A stretch of DNA of 19,398 nucleotides from Chloroflexota bacterium (GCA_021812735.1 JAKAMV010000080.1:1-19398), one strand, 5' to 3'. Shown: positions 7,044 through 14,879, counted from the stretch's first letter. A program made the numbers and translations. The notes: generated by a model from the letters alone, not told the origin.

Positions 7044-7058
7044 GCGTCCCCGTCCGCC

Positions 7059-7089
7059 CGGGCGCCCGTGCCGTCAGGCCGGGCGCCCG
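7059..7089. terminator. Bidirectional terminator-like hairpin between convergent genes
   Basis: The self-complementary decamer CGGGCGCCCG occurs at 7059-7068 and 7080-7089 as a direct repeat. Being palindromic, the copies can pair with each other as a 10-bp stem with an 11-base loop. It fills the 30-base gap between two convergent genes, and its right arm overlaps the 3' end of the dehydrogenase gene. Confidence 0.55.
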
Positions 7090-8093
7090 TCCATGACCAG
7101 CACCGCGGTCCCGGTGACCTCGCCGGCGGCCAGACGGGCCAGCGCGAGGTTGGCCTCGGCCAGCGGGTGCGTCTCGGTGTCGGTCCGGATCCCGATCCGG
7201 GCCGCGATATCGAGGAACTCCCTCGCATCGTCGCGGGTGACGTTGGCCACGCTGCGGATGGACCGCTCCCACCACAGGTCCTGGTAGGGCATGGCTGGCA
7301 GGCCGTCCAGGTGGATCGCGTTGATCGCCACGACGCCGCCGCGATCGAGCGCGCGGACGGCCGCCGCCACGACCGAGCCGACGGGCGCGAACGTCACCGC
7401 CGCGTCGAGCGCCACCGGCGGCCGCTCCGCGTAGTCGCCCGCCCACGCCGCGCCGAGCTCGAGCGCCCGGTCCCGCTCGGCGGCCGAGCGGGTGGCGACA
7501 TAGGCCTCCACGCCCCAGGCGCGCGCCACCTGGATCGCGAGCCTCGCGGAGGCGCCGAATCCGTACAGCCCGAGGCGCGCTCCGGCCGACTCGGGCCCGA
7601 TCCCCGCCACCCGCAGCGAGCGGAAGCCGATCACGCCGCCGCACAGCAGCGGCGCCGCGGCGAGATCCGGATAGCCAATGGGGAGCCGGACGGCCACGTC
7701 GGCACGGGCCGTCACGGCCTCGGCATAGCCGCCGTCCCGGTCCCAGCCCGTGAACGTCGCCGACTCGCAGAGGTTCTCGCGACCCGACTGGCAGAAGCGG
7801 CACGTGCGGTCCGTGCCCGCCAGCCAGGTGAGCCCGGCCCGGTCGCCGGGCGTCCAGCCGTCCACCCCATCGCCGATGGCGTCCACCACCCCGACCACCT
7901 GGTGGCCGGGGATGATCGGGAGCGCTCGTGGCTCGAGATCGCCCTCGCAGATCTGGAGGTCGGTGCGGCAGACGGCGCAGGCGCCGACGCGGAGGCGGAG
8001 TTCGCCGGGGCCGGGCTCCGGCCGGCGGCGCTCCTCGTCCACGAGCGGGCCCGACGCGGCCGGCGCGGGGGAGTGCAGGACCATCGCGTGCAT
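7074..8093 (-). CDS. Zinc-dependent medium-chain alcohol dehydrogenase
   Basis: A 339-residue MDR-family oxidoreductase expected to interconvert alcohols and aldehydes with NAD(P). Catalytic zinc ligands Cys42 (CRTDL) and His64 (IPGHQVVG) are visible, and LYGFGASARLAIQVA is the nucleotide-binding loop. The segment WLAGTDRTCRFCQSGRENLC matches the structural-zinc lobe, but the first of four expected cysteines is Asp95; the others are Cys98, Cys101 and Cys109. The open frame runs upstream to 8372, but the extension is Arg/Pro rich. The start at 8093 is preferred because homology begins there and TACGCT lies exactly six bases upstream on the minus strand. An inner ATG at 8084 is less likely. Substrate is unknown. 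Confidence 0.87.
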   Translation of the reverse strand: MHAMVLHSPAPAASGPLVDEERRRPEPGPGELRLRVGACAVCRTDLQICEGDLEPRALPIIPGHQVVGVVDAIGDGVDGWTPGDRAGLTWLAGTDRTCRFCQSGRENLCESATFTGWDRDGGYAEAVTARADVAVRLPIGYPDLAAAPLLCGGVIGFRSLRVAGIGPESAGARLGLYGFGASARLAIQVARAWGVEAYVATRSAAERDRALELGAAWAGDYAERPPVALDAAVTFAPVGSVVAAAVRALDRGGVVAINAIHLDGLPAMPYQDLWWERSIRSVANVTRDDAREFLDIAARIGIRTDTETHPLAEANLALARLAAGEVTGTAVLVMDGRPA

Positions 8094-8099
8094 GTCCCG

Positions 8100-8105
8100 A
8101 GCGTA
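8100..8105 (-). promoter_or_regulatory. -10-like hexamer TACGCT, six bases before the dehydrogenase start
   Basis: On the minus strand TACGCT is followed by six bases (CGGGAC) and then the ATG at 8093. This matches TAnnnT and has the same spacing as the boxes at 1309 and 17299. It suggests a leaderless transcript. Confidence 0.45.
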
Positions 8106-8273
8106 CGCCCGGCATGGCACGGGTGGGCGCCGGCGAGGGACGACCCGCCGGGGCACGCCGCACCTCGGCCGTCGCCGGTCCGCCGCCAGCTGACTGCGCA
8201 ACGGCAGGCCCCGGGGCCGCGCGCGGCCCGTCGCTGGCCAACGGACGGCACTCGTCGGCGTGGCGCGTCGGCA

Positions 8274-8287
8274 CCGACCATGGTCCC
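8274..8287. promoter_or_regulatory. Candidate DosR-type box upstream of the hydrogenase operon
   Basis: The 14-mer CCGACCATGGTCCC matches 10 of 14 positions of the mycobacterial DosR core GGGACTWWAGTCCC, including the whole right half-site GTCCC. Its centre GACCATGGTC (8276-8285) is a perfect 10-base palindrome. It lies 63 bases before the ATG at 8351. The DosR-like regulator of this window keeps the DosR recognition-helix residues. Confidence 0.4.
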
Positions 8288-8350
8288 TGCGGCCTGGCTC
8301 GCGTGGCCCGTGTCGGCGCCCGGCTGGCCGCAACGGCGAGGTCGAGCCCG

Positions 8351-8860
8351 ATGGTTGCCCCTCACGACGCATCGCCCGATCCGGCGCTCGCGCTGTCCAG
8401 CTCCTGGTTCGGGGCCGGCCTGCCCCCTGACGCGGTCGGACGCCTGGCGTCCATCGGCGAGGTCCGCGACCTCGCGCCGGGTGAGTTTGTCGTGCGGGAG
8501 GGGCAGATCTCCGAGTCGCTCTGCATCGTCGTGACCGGCCGAGTCGCGCTTCGGGTGCTGGTGCCGGAGCGCGGCATGGTCACCATCCTGACGGTGGAGC
8601 CGGGCGACGTGGTGGGCTGGTCGGCTGTGGTGCCGCCGTACCGCGGCACCGACGACGCGGTGGCCATCGAGCCCGTTCGGCTGCTGTCGTTCCCCGGTGA
8701 GGCGCTCCGTGTGATGCTGCGCGCCGATGCCGGGCTTGCCGCCTCGCTCTACCCGCGCCTTCTTCAGGCGGTCGGGCGGCGCCTCGCGGCGACACGCCTC
8801 CAGTTGCTCGACCTGTTCGCGCGCGAGGAGTGGGGACGCGCGGAGGCGATGCGATGGTGA
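8351..8860 (+). CDS. Cyclic nucleotide-binding (Crp/Fnr-type) domain protein without HTH
   Basis: A 169-residue protein consisting almost only of a cNMP-binding beta-barrel: LAPGEFVVREGQISESLCIV, TGRVALRVL, then TVEPGDVVGWSAVVPPYRG in the phosphate-cassette position, and RLLSFPGEALRVML. A helical tail (RRLAATRLQLLDLFAREEW) follows. The canonical GE-x-ALL and R-x-A cassette is altered, so nucleotide binding is uncertain. No helix-turn-helix domain follows, so it should not bind DNA by itself. Its stop overlaps the start of the fused hydrogenase subunit (ATGGTGA), which implies translational coupling and a function tied to the hydrogenase. Similar genes accompany group 3b hydrogenases elsewhere. 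The start is ATG 8351 with a weak GAGGT; the frame is open further upstream. Confidence 0.78.
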   Translation: MVAPHDASPDPALALSSSWFGAGLPPDAVGRLASIGEVRDLAPGEFVVREGQISESLCIVVTGRVALRVLVPERGMVTILTVEPGDVVGWSAVVPPYRGTDDAVAIEPVRLLSFPGEALRVMLRADAGLAASLYPRLLQAVGRRLAATRLQLLDLFAREEWGRAEAMRW

Positions 8861-10893
8861 GCGACGAGCGCCTGCCGTACGCTCCGTACCCGTCGCCCGC
8901 CGGGACGGCCGTCGCCGCCACGCCCGCCCAGAACCCCACGACCGGCGGCGGCCCGTGGTTCCTGGCGCGCGCGAACCTCGGTGTCCTGGTGGACCTCCTG
9001 CGCGCGGACGGGAGGACCGTCATCGGCCCGACCCTCGTGGACGGAGCCGTCACGCTGGCCGCGCTCGAGTCCGTCGAGGACCTGCCCGCCGGTGTCGGCG
9101 ATGAGCAGGCTCCGGGCCACTACCGGCTCACGAGCCACGCGGACCGCCGCGTGTTCGAGTTCGCGGTCGGGCCCGCCAGCCCGAAGCGCTGGATGTTCCC
9201 GCCCGTGGTGCCGCTCAACGTGGGACGGCGCGAGGGGCGGGCGGTGTCATTCGAGCCCACGGCGATCGACCCGCCGCGGATCGCGCTGCTGGGTGTGCGC
9301 GCGTGCGAGCTGGCGGCCCTCGGCATCCAGGACCGCGTGTTCCTGGGCGGACCGTACACCGATGAGGACTACCGGGGGCGTCGGCGCAGCGCGCTCGTGA
9401 TCGCCGTGAACTGCACGACAGCCGCGGGCACCTGCTTCTGCACCTCGATGGGCACCGGCCCCGAGGCGCGCGGCGGCTACGACCTGGTGCTCACCGAGCT
9501 TGACGAGGGGTTCGTGGTCCAGGCCGGCAGCCCGGAGGGGGCCGACCTCCTGGCCCGGCTCCCGGTCCGCGCCGCGGACGCGGGCCAGCTGTTCCGGGCG
9601 GCCGAGTCGGTTGGCAAGGTCGCCGCGTCCATGGGCGACCCGCTTCCCACCGCCGGGCTCCACGACCGCCTGCTGGCCCAGTTCGACAGCCCCCATTGGG
9701 CACGGATCGCCGAGCGCTGCCTGTCGTGTGCCAACTGCACGATGGTCTGCCCGACGTGCTTCTGCAGCAGCGTCGTCCAGCGCTCGGACCTCGACGGCGA
9801 GGTGTCGACGTCCGAACGGGTTTGGGACTTCTGCTTCACGGCCGGGTTCGCCAAGGTGGCCGGCGGCTCGTTCCGCAGCCGGCCCCGGGACCGCTACCGG
9901 CAGTGGCTGACGCACAAGTTCGCCACCTGGGTGGACCAGTTCGGCACGTTCGGGTGCGTCGGCTGCGGGCGCTGCATCACCTGGTGCCCGGTGGGCATCG
10001 ACATCCGCGCCGAGCTGCTCGCCATCGCGCCTCCGCTGGCCGTCCGCCCGGAGCCTGTGCGCCCAGCGCCGATCGCCGCCGCGCCCGGCTCGTACGCCAC
10101 GGCCCGGATCGTGTCGATCCGGCCCGAGACCGCCGATGTGACGACGCTGACGGTCGGCGATGTCGATCCCGCGTTCCTGGCCGGTGAGTTCGGCCAGTTC
10201 GCGATGGTCGCGGTCCCCGCGTTCCCGCCGGTCCCGATCTCCATCTCGCGCTTCGGCCGGGACTCGATCGATCTGACGATCCGGGCGGCGGGGCCCGCGA
10301 CCGCCGCTCTGATCGACCTCGGTCCACGCGACGAGATCGGGCTCCGCGGCCCCCTCGGCACGTCATGGCCGATCGAGCGTGCCATGGGCCACGATGTGGT
10401 GATCGTGACCGGCGGCATCGGCCTCGCGCCGCTGCGGCCGCTCCTCGACGGCATCATCGCGCGGCGGGATCGGTTCGACACGGTCCGCCTGTTCTACGGA
10501 GCCCGGACGCCTGCAGACCAGCTGTACCGCGAGGAGCTCCGGGCGTGGGCCGCGCGCGGCGACGTGGACGTGGAGCTGATCGTCGACCGCGGCACCCCCG
10601 AGTGGTCGGGGCCGGTCGGCGTCGTGACCCACCTGTTCGACCAGGCGACATGGGACGGGGAGCGCGCGCTCGCGTTCGTCTGCGGGCCCGAGCGCATGAT
10701 GGAGGCGACGGTCGACACGCTCCAGAGCCGCGGCCTGTCGCCTGACCGGATCTTCGTCACCCTGGAGCGGCACATGGAGTGTGGCATCGGCCTGTGCGGC
10801 CACTGCCAGACGGGCCGGCTGTTCGTGTGTCGCGACGGCCCGGTGTTCGCGTTGTCACAGCTGGGCGACATCTTCGGACGGGAGGGGATGTGA
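8854..10893 (+). CDS. Group 3b NiFe hydrogenase fused beta+gamma subunit (Fe-S dicluster plus NAD(P)/FAD reductase)
   Basis: A 679-residue chain that joins two usually separate subunits. Residues 1 to about 392 are the HydB/HyhB (AsrA-like) part, with a first Fe-S motif at Cys289, 292, 295, 299 plus Cys302 and 304, and a second at Cys368, 371, 374, 378 ([12 protein letters not shown]). A Pro/Ala-rich linker lies at about 393-412. Residues about 413-679 are the HydG/HyhG part: a ferredoxin-reductase-like FAD domain, the NAD(P) loop [11 protein letters not shown] from Gly520, and a [2Fe-2S] motif at Cys643, 648, 651, 659. It should pass electrons between NAD(P)H and the hydrogenase small subunit. 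The reading frame crosses the junction with no stop. ATG 8854 is chosen: GGAGG precedes it by seven bases. Confidence 0.9.
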   Translation: MVSDERLPYAPYPSPAGTAVAATPAQNPTTGGGPWFLARANLGVLVDLLRADGRTVIGPTLVDGAVTLAALESVEDLPAGVGDEQAPGHYRLTSHADRRVFEFAVGPASPKRWMFPPVVPLNVGRREGRAVSFEPTAIDPPRIALLGVRACELAALGIQDRVFLGGPYTDEDYRGRRRSALVIAVNCTTAAGTCFCTSMGTGPEARGGYDLVLTELDEGFVVQAGSPEGADLLARLPVRAADAGQLFRAAESVGKVAASMGDPLPTAGLHDRLLAQFDSPHWARIAERCLSCANCTMVCPTCFCSSVVQRSDLDGEVSTSERVWDFCFTAGFAKVAGGSFRSRPRDRYRQWLTHKFATWVDQFGTFGCVGCGRCITWCPVGIDIRAELLAIAPPLAVRPEPVRPAPIAAAPGSYATARIVSIRPETADVTTLTVGDVDPAFLAGEFGQFAMVAVPAFPPVPISISRFGRDSIDLTIRAAGPATAALIDLGPRDEIGLRGPLGTSWPIERAMGHDVVIVTGGIGLAPLRPLLDGIIARRDRFDTVRLFYGARTPADQLYREELRAWAARGDVDVELIVDRGTPEWSGPVGVVTHLFDQATWDGERALAFVCGPERMMEATVDTLQSRGLSPDRIFVTLERHMECGIGLCGHCQTGRLFVCRDGPVFALSQLGDIFGREGM

Positions 10894-11738
10894 TGGCCGT
10901 CGTGGCCGCCCGGCCGAGGCTTCGCGTCGGCATCGTGAAGATGGCCTCGTGCGACGGATGCCAGCTCACGCTCCTCGACCTCGAGGACGAGCTGCTGGCG
11001 ATCACCGAGCGCTTCGAGGTGATCGACTTCCCGGAGGCGAGCTCGCTGCGCTCGGCCGGCCCGTACGACGTGCTGTTCGTCGAGGGCGCGGTGAGCACTC
11101 CGCAGCAAGCCGCGGAGATCATGGAGCTGCGGCGCGCCAGCAAGCTCCTCGTGAGCATCGGCGCCTGCGCAAGCTACGGCGGCATCCAGGCGCTCCGCAA
11201 CTGGTCCGACCACGGCGCGATCCGCGCCGCGGTCTACGCCGGCGCGGAGGGCGTTGAGTCGCTCGATCAGGCCACGCCGGTGTCGGAGCACGTCAAGGTG
11301 GACGCCGAGCTCCACGGCTGCCCGATCAGCGCCGAACAGCTGCGCGAGGTCCTGGTCTCGGTGGCCGTGGGACGCCGGCCCCAGATCCGCGAGGAGTCCG
11401 TGTGCATCGAGTGCAAGCGCCGGGGCACCGTGTGCCTGATGGTCGCGGAGGGCGTCCCCTGCCTTGGCCCGGTGACCCAGAGCGGTTGCGGCGCTCTGTG
11501 CCCCGCCTTCCGGAGGGGCTGCTTCGGATGCTTTGGACCGCGTGAGCGGGCCAATACCGCCAGCCTCGCCGGCACGCTCGCCGGTGCCGGCTCCGACGAA
11601 GGCGAGGTGGCCCGCCTGTTCGCCGGGTTCACCGGCTGGGCCGGTGCCTTCCGGTCGGTGGTCGCCGCCTATGGTGGTCCGCCAGGGGTGATCCCATACC
11701 CGGTCCCGCCGGCAGTCGAGGTGGAGCCCGATGAGTGA
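10893..11738 (+). CDS. hyhS: Group 3b NiFe hydrogenase small (delta) subunit
   Basis: A 281-residue electron-transfer subunit. The proximal [4Fe-4S] cluster ligands are Cys20 and Cys23 (MASCDGCQLTLLDL), Cys92 (GACASYGG) and Cys143 (HGCPIS). Two further cysteine groups at about 168-215 (CIECKRRGTVC, CLGP, CGALCPAFRRGCFGCFGP) would bind the medial and distal clusters. There is no Tat signal or membrane anchor, as expected for a cytoplasmic group 3 enzyme. The start overlaps the stop of the fused subunit (TGATG), with GGAGGGG five bases before it. The frame is open upstream to 10779, but that part overlaps the previous gene. Its 3' end overlaps the large-subunit start by eight bases, so the three genes form a tightly coupled unit. 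Confidence 0.93.
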   Translation: MAVVAARPRLRVGIVKMASCDGCQLTLLDLEDELLAITERFEVIDFPEASSLRSAGPYDVLFVEGAVSTPQQAAEIMELRRASKLLVSIGACASYGGIQALRNWSDHGAIRAAVYAGAEGVESLDQATPVSEHVKVDAELHGCPISAEQLREVLVSVAVGRRPQIREESVCIECKRRGTVCLMVAEGVPCLGPVTQSGCGALCPAFRRGCFGCFGPRERANTASLAGTLAGAGSDEGEVARLFAGFTGWAGAFRSVVAAYGGPPGVIPYPVPPAVEVEPDE

Positions 11739-13143
11739 AGTTGACACGCTCGCGGCGGGCACCCCGAATCCGGATCGCGAGTACCGCGTCGACTACCTGA
11801 CCCGCGTCGAGGGCGAGGGGTCGCTGGTGCTCCGGGTGCGCGACGGGCAGGTTGTGGAGGCGCGGCTCAAGATCTTCGAGGCCCCGCGCTACTTCGAGCG
11901 ACTGGTCGTCGGCCGCGACGCCGACGAGGTCGTCGACATCGTCGCCCGCATCTGCGGGATCTGCCCGATCGCCTACCAGATGACGGCCGTCCACGCATTC
12001 GAGGACCTCTACGGGGCAGAAGTGGCGCCGGCCGTCCGGGAGCTGCGGCGGCTCCTGTACTGCGGGGAGTACATCCAGAGCCATGCACTCCACGTGTTCA
12101 TGCTCCACGCCCCCGACTTCCTCGGCTATCCGTCGGTGGTCGCCATGGCCGGCGACCACCGACGGATCGTGGAGCAGGGGCTCGCCATCAAGAAGATCGG
12201 CAACCAGCTCATCTCCGTGCTCGGCGGCCGGCCCGTGCACCCGGTGTCGGTCCGCGTCGGCGGGTTCTCACGCGTGCCGCGGCGCCGCGACCTCGACACC
12301 GTCCGGGTCGACCTCGACAGGGCCGTCGAGATCGCCCGCGCCACGGTGGAGCTCGTTGCGTCGTGGACCCCCCCAGCGCTCGGGCACGCCCAGCCGCTCG
12401 TCGCGCTGCGGCACCGGGCGGAGTACCCGTACAACCACGGGCGGATCGTCTCGACCGATGGGCTGGACCTGGCCCCGGGCGACTGGGGCGAGGCGTTCGC
12501 GGAGCAGCAGGTCGAGGGCACCAACGCCCTCCACGCGCGGACGCGCGACGGTGGGGTCTACCTGCTCGGGCCGACGGCTCGTGTCACGCTCGACGCGGAC
12601 CACCTGCACCCCCTCGCGGCCGAGGCTCTGGCCGCAACCGGGCTCCAGCAGGAGATCCGGGTCAACATCCACCGCTCGATCGTCGCCCGTGCGGTGGAGC
12701 TGCTCGGCGCCTGCGCTGAAGCTCGGGACCTGATCGACGGCTACCGCGCCCCGGCCGAGCCCAGGGTGCCATTCGTCCCGCGTGCGGGCGTGGCCGCCTG
12801 GTCGACGGAAGCCCCCCGGGGCCTCCTGCACCACCGCTACGAAGTGGATGGCAGCGGCCGGGTCAGCGCGGCCCAGATTGTCCCCCCGACCAGCCAGAAC
12901 CAGGGTGCGATCGAGGCCGACCTCGTTGCCTTCGCGCCGAACGTCATCGACCGGCCGCGGGCCGAGGCTACGCAGCAACTCGAGATGCTGGTCCGCGCGT
13001 ACGACCCCTGCATCAGCTGCGCCACCCACTTCCTGGACGTGCGGATCATCGAGCAGGGCGCAGCAGACGGACGGCTTGACGACGGGTCTCGCGCCTGGCG
13101 ATCCGCTATCGGGAAGCGATCCCCAAGCGCCGCCGAGTCCTGA
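11731..13143 (+). CDS. hyhL: Group 3b NiFe hydrogenase large (alpha) subunit
   Basis: A 470-residue catalytic subunit. The Ni-Fe ligands are in the N-terminal motif RICGICP (Cys75, Cys78) and the C-terminal motif DPCISCATH (Cys427, Cys430). RVEGEG near the N-terminus and PPTSQNQGAIEADL are also typical. The enzyme should interconvert H2 and protons, coupled to NAD(P)H through the fused diaphorase subunit. Residues after His433 (37 residues, FLDVRIIEQGAADG onward) form the C-terminal extension normally removed by a dedicated protease once Ni is inserted; that protease is encoded about 300 bases downstream. This tail is fairly long and its end (KRSPSAAES) looks unconserved. Group 3b enzymes are called sulfhydrogenases because some also reduce sulfur; that activity is not shown by the sequence. 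Confidence 0.94.
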   Translation: MSEVDTLAAGTPNPDREYRVDYLTRVEGEGSLVLRVRDGQVVEARLKIFEAPRYFERLVVGRDADEVVDIVARICGICPIAYQMTAVHAFEDLYGAEVAPAVRELRRLLYCGEYIQSHALHVFMLHAPDFLGYPSVVAMAGDHRRIVEQGLAIKKIGNQLISVLGGRPVHPVSVRVGGFSRVPRRRDLDTVRVDLDRAVEIARATVELVASWTPPALGHAQPLVALRHRAEYPYNHGRIVSTDGLDLAPGDWGEAFAEQQVEGTNALHARTRDGGVYLLGPTARVTLDADHLHPLAAEALAATGLQQEIRVNIHRSIVARAVELLGACAEARDLIDGYRAPAEPRVPFVPRAGVAAWSTEAPRGLLHHRYEVDGSGRVSAAQIVPPTSQNQGAIEADLVAFAPNVIDRPRAEATQQLEMLVRAYDPCISCATHFLDVRIIEQGAADGRLDDGSRAWRSAIGKRSPSAAES

Positions 13144-13148
13144 CCGCG

Positions 13149-13191
13149 CGGGCCGTCCGGCCCGGCGCGGCGGGCGCTCCGAGCGGCGCCC
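13149..13191 (+). terminator. Two small hairpins after the hydrogenase large-subunit gene
   Basis: CGGGCC (13149-13154) pairs with GGCCCG (13159-13164) around GTCC. GGGCGC (13172-13177) pairs with GCGCCC (13186-13191) around eight bases. They follow the stop codon directly and have no U-tract, so they may stabilise the mRNA end or weakly terminate before the protease gene. Short G+C palindromes are common at this base composition. Confidence 0.35.
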
Positions 13192-13314
13192 CCGCGACCG
13201 ACGGCCCTAAACCGCCGCGGCAGGGCGAGCCAGCATATAGCTCGCGAGTCCGGTCTCGGGCAAGCCCGGAGCACCCGGCGCCGATCTGGCTGGCAAGCCG
13301 AGGTCAAGCCTCAG
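13192..13314 (+). other. Gap between large-subunit gene and protease locus
   Basis: Part of a 302-base stretch between two hydrogenase genes. No conserved gene is recognised. A small candidate ORF begins at 13315. No clear promoter pair is seen. Confidence 0.3.
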
Positions 13315-13449
13315 ATGAGCCTTCCCGTCACGACCGAAGGCGTCCCCCAGAACATGGCCCGCTTCTTCACGGCTGCCCGTCGGACCGGCGGGCGGGCGGC
13401 GTCGTCGGCGGGGCGGCGGGGCACCGCGGTGGGGGAGGTTGCACGATGA
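13315..13449 (+). CDS. Possible 44-residue small protein overlapping the protease start
   Basis: An ATG ORF that begins MSLPVTTEGVPQNMARFF and continues with an Arg/Ala/Gly-rich tail. GAGGT lies about ten bases upstream. Its stop shares ATGA with the start of the protease gene, so it could be a translational leader for it. It is not recognised as any family, and the composition of its second half is what any G+C-rich frame would give. It may not be expressed. Confidence 0.25.
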   Translation: MSLPVTTEGVPQNMARFFTAARRTGGRAASSAGRRGTAVGEVAR

Positions 13450-13946
13450 CCCAGCTGGCGCCGCCCTCGGTCCGGCTCCTGGTCTGCGGCAACGCGGACC
13501 GTGGCGATGACGGAGCCGCGCTCTCCGCGATCGCGACGCTCCTGCCCACCCTCCCCGCGCCGCTCCTGGCGCGCCTCGAGGTGCGCCGCTGCGGGCAGCT
13601 CCGGGTGGAGGACCTGCTCGAGGTCCCTGCCGGCGAGGTCACGGTGGTCATCGACGCGGCGGTGGGTGTGCCTCCCGGCCACGTCGTGGCGCTCCCCATC
13701 GGGGACATCGCCTCTGCCATGGGAACGCCCGCCCCCCGTTCGTCGCACGAGCTCCCGATCGACCAGGTGCTCAACCTCGCCGCCACGCTCCGTGCCGGCG
13801 GCCTGCCCCGCGGCACCTTCATCGGCATCGGCGGCCGGCGGTTCGGCTACGGCCGCCCGCTCTCGCGGTCCGTCCGCCTCGCGATGCCGGGCTTCCAGCA
13901 GACGATCGCCTCGGAGCTGGCCCGCCTCGCGCGCGTGCCCGGTTGA
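13446..13946 (+). CDS. Hydrogenase maturation protease (HycI/HyaD family)
   Basis: A 166-residue nickel-dependent endopeptidase. Near the N-terminus it has CGNADRGDDGAAL, the G-N-x3-x-DDG signature with Asp21 in the nickel-sensing position. VVIDAAVG supplies the second acidic ligand, and SSHELPI the histidine ligand. It should cut the large-subunit precursor after His433 once Ni is loaded, locking the active site. GGGGAGG precedes the ATG by about seven bases. Its position after the large-subunit gene fits this substrate. Other hyp maturation genes are not in the window and must be elsewhere. Confidence 0.87.
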   Translation: MTQLAPPSVRLLVCGNADRGDDGAALSAIATLLPTLPAPLLARLEVRRCGQLRVEDLLEVPAGEVTVVIDAAVGVPPGHVVALPIGDIASAMGTPAPRSSHELPIDQVLNLAATLRAGGLPRGTFIGIGGRRFGYGRPLSRSVRLAMPGFQQTIASELARLARVPG

Positions 13947-14058
13947 CCGACTGACGGTAGGCTCGACGCGGACGCGTCGGCCGCGACAGGCGACGCGCGG
14001 GCCCCAGGACCGGTCTGACTCCGGGCCAGCAGTCGAGAGGCGCAGGCAGCCGTTGCGC

Positions 14059-14151
14059 ATGAACACCGCCCACCGCAAGGCCGCCCACCGCCCGGTCGTG
14101 GTGGCCGATGATCCCGCCCGGCCAGCAGCGGCCGGGGATCCGGGCGCGTGA
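14059..14151 (+). CDS. Possible 30-residue small ORF, coupled to the next small ORF
   Basis: ATG 14059 opens MNTAHRKAAHRPVVVADDP and ends at TGA 14149-14151. It shares GTGA with the start of the small membrane-protein ORF. No good Shine-Dalgarno sequence is seen (AGAGG about 18 bases away). It resembles no family known to me. The only support is the overlap. Confidence 0.2.
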   Translation: MNTAHRKAAHRPVVVADDPARPAAAGDPGA

Positions 14152-14270
14152 GCGGCCCGGCGGAGCCCGATGGAGCGCCGGTGTCGGGGGTCTGGGTCGC
14201 CCTCGTGCTGCTCGTGGGCGCGGTGGTCGTGTTCCTGGTGCTGGTGCTGACGTCCGGCGTGCTGGGCTGA
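14148..14270 (+). CDS. Small single-pass membrane protein (40 residues)
   Basis: A GTG ORF with a short polar N-terminus (SGPAEPDGAP) and one strongly hydrophobic segment at about residues 15-34 (VWVALVLLVGAVVVFLVLVL), ending TSGVLG. GGGGA lies nine bases before the GTG. The hydrophobic run fits one transmembrane helix, and an uninterrupted run of Val/Leu codons of this length next to a polar start is less expected from noncoding G+C-rich DNA. It follows the hydrogenase protease gene by about 200 bases. It is not recognised as a named family and its role is unknown. Confidence 0.45.
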   Translation: MSGPAEPDGAPVSGVWVALVLLVGAVVVFLVLVLTSGVLG

Positions 14271-14327
14271 GGCGTCGGCGCACCGGCCGTCGACCCGCCG
14301 TCGCTCGCAGCCGGGCCGGGCGGACAG

Positions 14328-14879
14328 CTAGGCGATGACCTGCTCGAGGCCCGCCTCGTAGCCCGCGTCGAAGGCGGCGATGTCCGCCTCGACCATGTCG
14401 GCGTGACGGTCGCCGAGCACGATCGCGAGCGCCCGGTGGATCGTCTCGGGCTCCACGAACCGGCGTCGCCCGACGAGCGCGCCCAGCGCCACCACGGACA
14501 CCAGCTTGTCGTCGCCGGCCCGCTTGGCGACGGCGGTGCAGGGCACCTCGAGCAGCTCGATGTCGTCCCGGCCGGACTCGGCCTCGACGAGGGTCGTGTT
14601 GACGACCAGCAGCCCGCCGGGCGCGACGACCGGTCCGTACTTGGCCATGGACGGCGGGTTCAGCACCACGGCGTGGTCCGCGCGGTCGACGATCGGGGAG
14701 CCGATCATCTTGTCCGCGATGATCACGGTGCAGGACGCGGTGCCGCCGCGCATCTCCGGACCGTATGAGGGGATCCAGAGGACCTCGCGGCCCTCGAGGA
14801 GCCCGGCCTCGGCGAGCACCTTGCCGGCGAACAGGATCCCCTGCCCGCCGAACCCGGCGACGATGGTGGAGAGCTCCAT
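14328..14879 (-). CDS. 2-oxoacid:ferredoxin oxidoreductase gamma subunit
   Basis: A 183-residue subunit (KorC/VorC type). It begins MELSTIVAGFGGQGILFAGK, the conserved start of this family, followed by IPSYGPEMRGGTASCTVIIA and ADHAVVLNPPSMAKYGP. It is the last gene of a minus-strand operon in the order ferredoxin, alpha, beta, gamma. Its ATG directly follows the beta stop (TAGATG), so translation is coupled. It helps form the CoA-binding and dimer interface of the complex, which oxidises a 2-oxoacid plus CoA to acyl-CoA and CO2 while reducing ferredoxin. Confidence 0.92.
   Translation of the reverse strand: MELSTIVAGFGGQGILFAGKVLAEAGLLEGREVLWIPSYGPEMRGGTASCTVIIADKMIGSPIVDRADHAVVLNPPSMAKYGPVVAPGGLLVVNTTLVEAESGRDDIELLEVPCTAVAKRAGDDKLVSVVALGALVGRRRFVEPETIHRALAIVLGDRHADMVEADIAAFDAGYEAGLEQVIA

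Noticed and set aside
8094..8372. 93-residue N-terminal extension of the alcohol dehydrogenase
   Set aside because: Arg/Pro-rich; homology begins at 8093, where a -10-like hexamer also sits at the expected distance.
13943..13963. TTGACC and TAGGCT after the protease gene as a -35/-10 promoter
   Set aside because: Only nine bases separate the two hexamers, far short of 16-18, and no start codon follows at a leaderless distance.
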